This document shows positions 1 to 6,756 of a stretch of 64,000 bases of DNA, one piece after another. A program made the translations under genes and the position numbers. Within the stretch, counting starts at the first letter, position 1. The number at the start of each line of letters is the position of its first letter. The notes under the pieces are model-generated. The model saw only the letters and a program-made list of their open reading frames with translations, was not told the origin of the DNA and did not search any database. Source of the DNA: Methylocella silvestris (GTDB lineage: Bacteria; Pseudomonadota; Alphaproteobacteria; Rhizobiales; Beijerinckiaceae); NCBI RefSeq assembly GCF_002891535.1, contig NZ_PDZR01000022.1:1-64000 (forward strand). Reading direction: 5' to 3'.

Positions 1-2
1 CG

Positions 3-371
3 ATCCGGCCGGGCGTGCGGGCGAGTTACGCCGCGGACATCTTCCGCGTCGGCAACATCGCCGGCGAATGCCATCCGATCATCGCCGAGGGCATTGCGAT
101 GGCGCTGCAATCGGGCTGGCTGCTCGCCTGCGCGCTAGCGCGGCACGACGTCTGGGACGCGAGATCGCGCGCCGCCGCGGGGCGCGACTATTCGCGGGCG
201 TGGCGGCGGCAGTTCACGACCCGCATCGCCGCCGCCGCGGTGCTGGCGCGGCTCGCGATCCTGCCGCAGACGGCTGGCGCGATGCAGGCTGTCGTCCGCG
301 CTCTTCCGTCGAGCCTTTCCTTCGGCGCGCGGCTGAGCGGCAAGACGAGGGCTGTGCCGGAATGCCGATGA
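3..371 (+). CDS. FAD-dependent oxidoreductase, C-terminal fragment (5' end outside window)
   Basis: An open frame enters from the left edge without a start and stops at 369-371. The residues around 45-120 contain a GNIAGECHPIIAEGIAMAL segment, matching the conserved GD(A)AG-x-(A)HP-(I/L)-x-EGI-x-(M)A motif that binds the FAD ribityl/phosphate in the geranylgeranyl-reductase/UbiH-like flavoprotein group. The helical tail that follows fits the C-terminal part of that family. Only about 122 residues are visible, so substrate and partner genes cannot be stated. It reads toward the nitrogen island but ends about 740 bases before it and is probably unrelated to it. Confidence 0.6.
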   Translation: MRPGVRASYAADIFRVGNIAGECHPIIAEGIAMALQSGWLLACALARHDVWDARSRAAAGRDYSRAWRRQFTTRIAAAAVLARLAILPQTAGAMQAVVRALPSSLSFGARLSGKTRAVPECR

Positions 372-913
372 TCCGCGAAAGATCGTCGCCACAATCGACA
401 AGGCGGGCGCCATATCGCGGCGCACGGCGTTGTCGGTGAGGGCGACGCGTTCGACGTGCGGATCCAGAGTCGGCGCGCGGCGGGGCATTGACGCTCGGAG
501 GGGCGGGTCGCGCTCGTCCCGTGCGGATGGATTGTGTCGATGAGCGCGGCGGCGCGGGATCTAGGACGGCGCCTGTCAATATCGAATTTGCGCGGTTCTC
601 GACGCGGCGCCGAAAACGCCACTTTTGCGCCGGCCGCTCCGGCCATTCGTCGGTTGTTCTCGGGTCTCCTTCGTCGTTGTGTAGGGGCTTCCGCTGTTAG
701 AGGGATGATTGACCGGGTTTTGCGCTCGCGCCGCGGCCCCGAAACGCTTTTCGACGGCGTCAGTGCGACGCCTGGGGCTCTGCCCTGAATTCAAGCTGCT
801 CTTAACTTCATCGTGAGCGGCGCATCCACGAAAATCCGACAGGGCCTCCGCCTGAGGAGCTTTTGTTGGACGTCACGCTTAAAATCTAGACGTAATAGCT
901 ATATCTTACACCG

Positions 914-934
914 CAATGCTTATATTTTGTGCGC
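914..934 (+). repeat. Direct repeat copy 1 (candidate operator)
   Basis: The 21 bases starting CAATGCTT and ending GTGCGC recur at 979-999 with 18 of 21 positions identical, in the same orientation. The two copies start 65 bases apart, about six helical turns. They lie upstream of the candidate promoter at 1017-1046, so an activator-binding role is an inference. Confidence 0.4.
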
Positions 935-978
935 AAATCTACTTGATGTGGTTGTATTCACGAGCTTTAGAACTAGCT

Positions 979-999
979 CAATGCTTCAATTTGGTGCGC
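979..999 (+). repeat. Direct repeat copy 2 (candidate operator)
   Basis: Second copy of the 21-base repeat first seen at 914-934; 18 of 21 bases match. It ends 17 bases before the putative -35 hexamer, a typical place for an activator. A shorter 10-base match, CAATGCTTAT, occurs at 23435-23444 upstream of the OprB-like porin gene. Confidence 0.4.
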
Positions 1000-1016
1000 G
1001 CTAAGTGTTCCGGGTA

Positions 1017-1046
1017 TTGACATTCCGTCTATATGTTTCTTATAAA
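1017..1046 (+). promoter_or_regulatory. Candidate sigma70-type promoter of the amide transporter/DMFase operon
   Basis: TTGACA at 1017-1022 and TATAAA at 1041-1046 are separated by 18 bases. The start codon of the binding-protein gene is at 1112, leaving a leader of about 60 bases. The hexamers are near consensus, unusual in this GC-rich genome. No sigma54 -24/-12 element was found nearby. Confidence 0.45.
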
Positions 1047-1111
1047 GAAAATCTGTTTATTGGCGGCGAGGCCTTGGGCGCGCTGTCTATTCCGTAGCCA
1101 CTGGAGATTCC

Positions 1112-2422
1112 ATGGATTGGTCGCGCCGAAAAATCCTCAAAACGACGCCACTTGCAGCTGCGGCCATCGCGGCTCCGCATCTTTGGCTTCCAATGTCGAG
1201 CGACGCCTGGGGCGCTACGCTGAAGAAAGGCGAGCCTATCAAGGTCGGCCTCCTGTTTTCCCTGACCGGGGCGCTCGCTGTGCCGGAAGAAGATTCAACC
1301 CTCGTCATGCAATATGCGATCGACGAGATAAACAGGAACGGCGGCGTTGCCGGACATGAAATTCAACCGATCATCGTCGATGCAAAATCCGACTTCAATG
1401 TCTATGCGGAAAAAGCCAAGGAGCTGATCCTTCGCAACAAGGTCATCGCAATTTTCGGTTGTTATACATCAGCAAGCCGCAAGTCTATTCTGCCGGCCGT
1501 CATGTCGCAGAACAGCCTTCTGTACTATCCGACCTGCTATGAAGGCGCGGAGTGTACGCAAAACACGATCTGCACCGGGCCGCTCGCCAATCAGCATTCC
1601 AAGGACCTCATTCCTTATATGGTCCAGAATTTCGGCAAAAAGGTCTTCTTCGTCGGTTCGAACTATGTGTGGCCGAAGGAATCCAACAAAAACGCGAAGG
1701 TCTGGCTCAATGCCGCCGGTGGCGAATTGGTCGGCGAGGAATATATCCCGCTTGGCAGTTCCGAATTCGGTCCGATCCTGAACAAGATCCGCGACGCCAA
1801 GCCGAACTTCATCTTTTCAACGGTAGTCGGCGCGTCCGATATCTCGTTGCACAAGCAATTCAAACAGGAAGGGTTCAAGGTTGACTCGATGCCTATTGCA
1901 TCGCTGACCACCGGCGAAATCGAAACCCGCGCGATGGGCAATGAATTTGGCGCCGGCCACTTCCTCTCGGCGCCCTATTTCCAGGGGATCGACAACCCGA
2001 CTAACCACAAATTCGTCGAGAGCTTCCTCAAGAGCAAATATGGCAAGAATGGGGTTACCCATTACAACATGGAAGAGACCTACATTTCTGCCTATGTGTT
2101 CAAGCAGGGGCTCGAAGCCGCCGCCCAAAAAGCCGGCGGCATCGATGGCGTAACATCCCGAATGATCAGGGACGCCAGCGGCGGCGTCAAAATTGAAGAC
2201 AATATTTCCCCCGAAGGCCTGATTTGGATTGACGATCAGAACTTCAACACCTGGTTGAAGCCAAAGATCGGGCAGTGCCAGGCCGATGGAAGCTTCAAGA
2301 TCGTGAAGCAGGCGGAAAGCCAGGTCGCGCCGGATCCTTACTCCATCTATCCCGATGCAGGCGTGTGCACCTCCGTCGGGCTCAAGGCGCCGGACGGAAA
2401 ACTCCGCGTGAATGTGATCTGA
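1112..2422 (+). CDS. Amide/urea ABC transporter substrate-binding protein (FmdD/AmiC/UrtA type)
   Basis: Encodes 436 residues. The N-terminus has a Tat-like signal (SRRKILK followed by an Ala-rich hydrophobic stretch), so the protein is probably exported folded to the periplasm. The mature part has the leucine-binding-protein fold hallmarks of short-chain amide and urea receptors: GLLFSLTG near residue 45, AIDEINRNGG near 70 and FGCYTSASRKS near 120. It resembles FmdD and AmiC more than canonical UrtA. It is the first gene of an operon with two permeases, two ATPases and dimethylformamidase, so formamides are the likely ligands (inference). A GGAG element lies just before the ATG. Confidence 0.85.
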   Translation: MDWSRRKILKTTPLAAAAIAAPHLWLPMSSDAWGATLKKGEPIKVGLLFSLTGALAVPEEDSTLVMQYAIDEINRNGGVAGHEIQPIIVDAKSDFNVYAEKAKELILRNKVIAIFGCYTSASRKSILPAVMSQNSLLYYPTCYEGAECTQNTICTGPLANQHSKDLIPYMVQNFGKKVFFVGSNYVWPKESNKNAKVWLNAAGGELVGEEYIPLGSSEFGPILNKIRDAKPNFIFSTVVGASDISLHKQFKQEGFKVDSMPIASLTTGEIETRAMGNEFGAGHFLSAPYFQGIDNPTNHKFVESFLKSKYGKNGVTHYNMEETYISAYVFKQGLEAAAQKAGGIDGVTSRMIRDASGGVKIEDNISPEGLIWIDDQNFNTWLKPKIGQCQADGSFKIVKQAESQVAPDPYSIYPDAGVCTSVGLKAPDGKLRVNVI

Positions 2423-2542
2423 TTGCGAGCCCACGCGCCGGAGAGATTATCCGCCGCGTGCTGCGGCAGGATGAGGAAAAGACAAACGCCTGTCCGCCCT
2501 CATTCTGCTTCCTGTCGCCTGGAAGCGATCGCCTGCATTAGT

Positions 2543-2561
2543 CTGGATCGACTGAATCCAG
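2543..2561 (+). promoter_or_regulatory. Small stem-loop between binding-protein and permease genes
   Basis: CTGGAT and ATCCAG (2543-2548 and 2556-2561) form a six-base-pair inverted repeat with a seven-base loop in the 218-base gap after the binding-protein gene. Such structures often protect the upstream transcript so that the binding protein is made in excess over the permeases. There is no U-tract, so it is not an obvious terminator. Confidence 0.3.
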
Positions 2562-2640
2562 CCTCATCACGATCCAGAGCGGCGGTCGACCGTCGATCCT
2601 CGAGGTCGATCATGAACCGAACATTGCGAGGGGAGCGACG

Positions 2641-3621
2641 ATGCCCCCATCGCGACTACTCAAGCACAAAGGACGCCCTCGCCATGCGCCGGACGCGCAA
2701 TGGCGACGGGGCATCGGAGACGTGGCGTTGGGAAATTCACTATCTGCGGACATAGCTCCGATTGCGAATGCGCTGATCCTTGGCCTCAGCATCGCCAGTA
2801 TCTGGCTCATCGCAGCGCTCGGTCTGGCCATCATCTATGGCGCGATCGGCGTGATCAACATGGCGCATGGTGAATTCATCATGCTCGGCGCCTATACGTC
2901 CTATGCCTTGCAATCTTTCTTTGGACTTCCGTTTCTCCTCTGCATTCCGGCAGCCTTCATCGTCGTCGCTTTCATCGGCCTGCTGCTTGAGCGGGGATTG
3001 ATCCGCTACCTGTACAAGCGGCCCCTCGACACTCTGCTGGCGACATGGGGCGTCTCGCTTGTCCTGACGCAACTGGTTCGCCTCACCTTTGGCAGCGATC
3101 CGAAATACATAGCAGTCCCCGAGATGTTCCAGAGCAATGTCCAGCTCGGTTTCGTCAACCTTTCAGTGTTGCGCATCTTCGTCTTCGCGCTGACCATTGT
3201 GCTTGTGGCGGCGACGGCCTTTCTGTTTTACCGCACTCGGTTCGGCATGCAGGTTCGCGCGGTCATGCAGAACAAGGAAATGGCGGCGTCCTTCGGCATC
3301 AATGCCGACCGCGTCTACATGCTGACCTTTGCGCTTGGCGCCGGCCTCGCTGGCGTCGCCGGCTCCCTGCTCGGCGTTCTTGCGATCGTCCTGCCGACGA
3401 TGGGAACCGCCTATGTGGTGCAGGCCTTTCTCGTCGTTGTCGTCGGCGGTGGAACCATCCTCGGAAGCGTGGTCGCGTCGGGCCTCACGGGCGAGTTTCA
3501 GTCGGTGCTCGCTTATGTGACCAATGAAACCTTCGCGCGCTTTCTGCTCTATCTGCTGATCGTCGTCCTGCTTCGGTTCCGGCCCGCAGGGCTGTTCGCT
3601 CCGGCGAAGGCGCGTCGTTGA
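2641..3621 (+). CDS. Amide/urea ABC transporter permease (LivH/UrtB/FmdE type)
   Basis: Encodes 326 residues of a branched-chain-type inner-membrane permease. Several hydrophobic segments start near residue 40, and the family hallmark GVINMAHGEFIMLGAY lies near 75-90. A second hallmark, RPLDTLLATWGVSL, is near 122-135. The ATG at 2641 has a strong Shine-Dalgarno sequence (GAGGGGAG, five bases upstream), which supports the 38-residue hydrophilic N-terminal extension not usual in UrtB. The stop overlaps a possible TTG start of the next permease. It works with the following permease and the two ATPases. Confidence 0.85.
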   Translation: MPPSRLLKHKGRPRHAPDAQWRRGIGDVALGNSLSADIAPIANALILGLSIASIWLIAALGLAIIYGAIGVINMAHGEFIMLGAYTSYALQSFFGLPFLLCIPAAFIVVAFIGLLLERGLIRYLYKRPLDTLLATWGVSLVLTQLVRLTFGSDPKYIAVPEMFQSNVQLGFVNLSVLRIFVFALTIVLVAATAFLFYRTRFGMQVRAVMQNKEMAASFGINADRVYMLTFALGAGLAGVAGSLLGVLAIVLPTMGTAYVVQAFLVVVVGGGTILGSVVASGLTGEFQSVLAYVTNETFARFLLYLLIVVLLRFRPAGLFAPAKARR

Positions 3622-3665
3622 CGTCGCCGAAGCCGACGGCACAAGCATCGGTCAGGAACTCGTAT

Positions 3666-4781
3666 ATGACAAATCTCTACCACAATAGATCGGCGCAATG
3701 GATTGTCTACGCGCTGATGTTCGCCTTCCTTGCGGCCATTCCTCTGATCACGAACGATTCGTTTCTTCTAAACCAGTTCGCCACTTATGGCGTCTACGGA
3801 ATGCTCGCGGTTTCGATCAGCTTGAGCTGGGGATTTGGCGGCATTCTCAACCTTGGCCAGGGCATCGCCTTTGGCCTCGGCGCCTATGGCATGGGCATGA
3901 CCATGCAGATGCAGTCGCAGGATCCCGTATCAAATCCGATCCCGCCCTTCATGCTGAATAACAGTCTCGATCATCTCCCGGCGCTGTGGAGTCCGTTCCA
4001 GAACACGGCTTTGGGATTTATTCTCTCTCTGGCCGTGCCGACGATCTTCTATGTCTTCTTCGGCAGCCTTATGTTTCGCGCTCGCGTGTCCGGACCTTTC
4101 ATCGCGATCATGACGCTCGCCATGCTGACAGCGCTCTACACGCTGATTCTCGATATGCAGCCCTATACCAACGGCGCCAACGGCATCGCGCCTCCCGCGC
4201 CGCTGAAGCTCCTTGGCGCCGAGATCGATCCCTATAGCGTCGCGAGCTACTGGATCGTCTACGGCGCCCTCCTTTTTGTGACGGTCGCCAGCAAGCTGAT
4301 CACGCAAAGCAAATTCGGTCTCGTGACGCAGGCGCTGCGTAGCGATCCGGAGCGCGTTCGCTTCCTTGGCTACAATGTCGCGTCCTATGAGACGATCGTC
4401 TATGCATTGTCCGGGCTCATTGCTGCGCTCGCCGGATGTTGCCTCGTTATGCTTGTGCAATATGTCTCGCCGGCGCAACTTGATGTGAATTTCAGCATAG
4501 GGATGGTGATCTGGGCCGGCATCGGCGGCCGCTTCTCGCTCATCGGCTCAATGCTCGGCGCCTTTCTCATTCAGGGCGGCCAAAGCTATCTCGGCGACCA
4601 ATTCCTCGCGACATGGCTTTTGCTGCTTGGCGGGTTCTTTATTCTAGTCGTTCGCTTCCTGCCGAAAGGGCTCGCTGGCCTTCTCGAACTGTCGCTCGGA
4701 ATGATTGGCGCGCATATGCAACCGAAGGACGCGAGCCGACCGCAGCGTGGCGCCGAGGCGACGAGCAAGGCGGAGGCCTGA
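3666..4781 (+). CDS. Amide/urea ABC transporter permease (LivM/UrtC/FmdF type)
   Basis: Encodes 371 residues from the ATG at 3666, which has AGGAAC upstream; a TTG at 3618 overlapping the previous stop would add 16 residues. The GGILNLGQGIAFGLGAYGMGM segment is the UrtC/LivM hallmark, and LRSDPERVRFLGYNVASYE matches the cytoplasmic loop that contacts the ATPase. Around ten membrane segments are visible. It forms the heterodimeric channel with the permease encoded just upstream. The C-terminal tail is short and hydrophilic, unlike the long fused tail of the paralogue at 28636-30273. Confidence 0.83.
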   Translation: MTNLYHNRSAQWIVYALMFAFLAAIPLITNDSFLLNQFATYGVYGMLAVSISLSWGFGGILNLGQGIAFGLGAYGMGMTMQMQSQDPVSNPIPPFMLNNSLDHLPALWSPFQNTALGFILSLAVPTIFYVFFGSLMFRARVSGPFIAIMTLAMLTALYTLILDMQPYTNGANGIAPPAPLKLLGAEIDPYSVASYWIVYGALLFVTVASKLITQSKFGLVTQALRSDPERVRFLGYNVASYETIVYALSGLIAALAGCCLVMLVQYVSPAQLDVNFSIGMVIWAGIGGRFSLIGSMLGAFLIQGGQSYLGDQFLATWLLLLGGFFILVVRFLPKGLAGLLELSLGMIGAHMQPKDASRPQRGAEATSKAEA

Positions 4782-4782
4782 C

Positions 4783-5523
4783 ATGGGCGTGCTCAATATT
4801 CACAATCTGTGCAAGAGCTTCGGCGGGACCTCGGTCATCAATGATTTCAGCCTCGAAGTGACGGAGCTCACACTATGTTGCCTTGTCGGGCCAAATGGCG
4901 CGGGTAAGACCACCACCATGGATCTGATCACAGGGCGACAGAAGCCGACGTCCGGCCAGATTTTGTTGCGCAGCGATGAGATCACCAGCCTTGGTGAACA
5001 TGAAATCGCGCGCCTCGGCATAGGCCGCAAGTTTCAGGTTCCGGCGGTGTTTCGTGATCTGAGCGTTCGGCAGAATCTCGAAGTCGCCTACAGCCGCGAG
5101 GTCAGTCCGTTCAAGAACCTGTTCAGCTATCGGCCCTCCGGCCTTAATCAGAAGCTTGAAGAGATCTTGACCATCACCGGCCTTGGCGGTCGCGTCGAGA
5201 CCGAGGCAGGAACGCTGTCGCATGGCGAAACGCAATGGCTCGAGATCGGCATGGTGCTGATGCAGAATCCGGAGATTCTCCTGCTCGACGAACCTGTCGC
5301 CGGAATGACCGAAGGCGAGATTGAAAAGACAGTCGGCATTCTGAATGAGCTGAAAAGAACGCATACACTGATCGTTGTCGAACATGACATGGCCTTTGTC
5401 CGTGAAATCGCCGATGTCGTCACGGTCATGCATATGGGCGCGCTGCTCGCGCAGGGCTCGATCAGCGAAATGGAGGCAAATCCAAAGGTGCGCGAAGTCT
5501 ATCTCGGCGACCCGGAGGATTAG
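4783..5523 (+). CDS. urtD: Amide/urea ABC transporter ATP-binding protein (UrtD type)
   Basis: Encodes 246 residues starting MGVLNIHNLCKSFGG. Walker A is GPNGAGKTT near residue 37. The signature is LSHGETQWLEIGM, the form typical of UrtD rather than LSGGQ. Walker B is ILLLDEP with the catalytic Glu, followed by VAGMTEGE and the switch EHD. A frame extending upstream into the permease gene has no family match, so the ATG at 4783, one base after the permease stop, is preferred. It powers the importer together with the next gene product. Confidence 0.87.
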   Translation: MGVLNIHNLCKSFGGTSVINDFSLEVTELTLCCLVGPNGAGKTTTMDLITGRQKPTSGQILLRSDEITSLGEHEIARLGIGRKFQVPAVFRDLSVRQNLEVAYSREVSPFKNLFSYRPSGLNQKLEEILTITGLGGRVETEAGTLSHGETQWLEIGMVLMQNPEILLLDEPVAGMTEGEIEKTVGILNELKRTHTLIVVEHDMAFVREIADVVTVMHMGALLAQGSISEMEANPKVREVYLGDPED

Positions 5524-5525
5524 AG

Positions 5526-6224
5526 ATGCTTCTAGGGCTTGATCATGTCACTTCGTTTTACGGCAAGACGCCGATTCTGAAAGATATCGGTTTCGATCTT
5601 CATCAGGGGCAGTGTCTCTGTGTGCTCGGACGCAACGGCGTCGGCAAGACGACGCTTCTTCGCACGATCATGGGCCTGACCGACAGGATGACGGGCGATA
5701 TCCAAATGTCAGGTGCAAACATCAGCACCGCTCCAACGCATCAGCGGGCGAAATACGGGCTCGGCTATATTCCGCAGGGTCGTCAGATCCTGGCGAAATT
5801 TACAGTGAAGGAGAATATCCTGCTCGGCACTTTCGCCCGCAGTGACGGCCTGGGGGAAGTTCCACCGCTCTGTCTCAGCCTGTTCCCCTATCTTGCGGAA
5901 AACCTTGAAAAGCAGGCGGGGCTTCTGTCGGGTGGCCAGCAACAGCAGCTCGCCATTGCGCGCGCGCTCGCCACCAACCCGAAGATCCTGTTGCTTGACG
6001 AACCGACCGAGGGCATCCAACCGAATATCGTCCATGAAATCGGTCAGACGCTGCGTCGTCTCAATACCGAATTCGGCATCACGCTGATCCTGACTGAGCA
6101 ACATATCAAGGTGGCGCGAAAACTCGGCGACGCTTTCCTGATGATGGAGAACGGACGGATCGTCGCCCGCGGTCCGATCGCGGAGATGACCGATGAACTG
6201 GTTGAGCGGCACATGACGATCTAG
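5526..6224 (+). CDS. urtE: Amide/urea ABC transporter ATP-binding protein (UrtE type)
   Basis: Encodes 232 residues. Walker A is GRNGVGKTT near residue 35, the signature is LLSGGQQQQLAIARAL, and Walker B is ILLLDEPTEGIQPN, a run typical of UrtE. The gene starts two bases after the stop of the UrtD-type gene, so translation is coupled. With it the five-gene importer of this operon is complete. The dimethylformamidase small-subunit gene follows after 46 bases, which suggests co-transcription of uptake and hydrolysis. Confidence 0.87.
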   Translation: MLLGLDHVTSFYGKTPILKDIGFDLHQGQCLCVLGRNGVGKTTLLRTIMGLTDRMTGDIQMSGANISTAPTHQRAKYGLGYIPQGRQILAKFTVKENILLGTFARSDGLGEVPPLCLSLFPYLAENLEKQAGLLSGGQQQQLAIARALATNPKILLLDEPTEGIQPNIVHEIGQTLRRLNTEFGITLILTEQHIKVARKLGDAFLMMENGRIVARGPIAEMTDELVERHMTI

Positions 6225-6270
6225 CGCCCGCGTAAAATTCGCGCCATTCCCAGAGACAGGAGATCAAGTT

Positions 6271-6711
6271 ATGGAGCCAATTCCAAAAAAAGGCACGCCG
6301 GAGCGCCAGCGTTTGATTGACGAGCACAGAAGATGCGTCGACTCGATGAAGGGCGTCGCCGGCTTCAGCGTCCTCGAATGCAGGACGCCGGGCGATACGA
6401 CCGAGGTCGGCGGCGGTATTTACATTGATCCGACGCTGCGGCGCGTCCTTTTACGCATGCGCGGCGAGCGGCCTCGGGGCAAACTGGTAGTCATTTGCAC
6501 GAAGATCGAAAAAGAATGGCGAATTGGGCGCCTCAGCGGCATTCGCGGGGTTCCTCCGACTTTTGCGACCGATGAGATCTACACCAGTGAGCAGGAGATT
6601 CAGCACGCGATCTTTCTGATGCGGCTCGATGAGCTGTCGGAAAGCTACGGCTTTCCGGAAGACTTCGATGAAGGCTGGAAGCGTCGCGACGATAACTGGC
6701 CCGCCACCTGA
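6271..6711 (+). CDS. dmfA1: N,N-dimethylformamidase small (alpha) subunit
   Basis: Encodes 146 residues, close to the about 132-residue small subunit of characterised dimethylformamidases. It has no signal peptide. Identity rests on its length, its position directly before the large-subunit gene, and conserved segments such as RRVLLRMR, RIGRLSGIRGVPP, IYTSEQEIQHAIFLMRL. The small subunit wraps the large one in the (alpha-beta)2 enzyme that hydrolyses N,N-dimethylformamide to dimethylamine and formate in the cytoplasm. Residues 56-124 align without gaps to the C-terminal domain of the permease encoded at 28636-30273 (27 of 69 identical by my count). An AGGAGATC sequence precedes the ATG. Confidence 0.8.
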   Translation: MEPIPKKGTPERQRLIDEHRRCVDSMKGVAGFSVLECRTPGDTTEVGGGIYIDPTLRRVLLRMRGERPRGKLVVICTKIEKEWRIGRLSGIRGVPPTFATDEIYTSEQEIQHAIFLMRLDELSESYGFPEDFDEGWKRRDDNWPAT

Positions 6712-6756
6712 TCGCGACCACCGCAAGCGAGTAAATTCTGTAAAGTCCTGGAGCAA

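Larger units (their letters stand above)
372..1111. other. Long intergenic region; no gene seen, regulatory 3' part
   Basis: The first 450 bases are GC-rich and hold only short overlapping frames without family features. From about 870 the sequence turns AT-rich and holds two 21-base direct repeats and a promoter-like sequence upstream of the amide transporter operon (listed separately). No RNA gene was recognised. Confidence 0.6.

Noticed and set aside
1-1111. Sigma54 (-24/-12) promoter before the amide operon
   Set aside because: No GG-N10-GC element with the TGGCAC/TTGC context was found between 870 and 1111; a sigma70-like promoter fits better.
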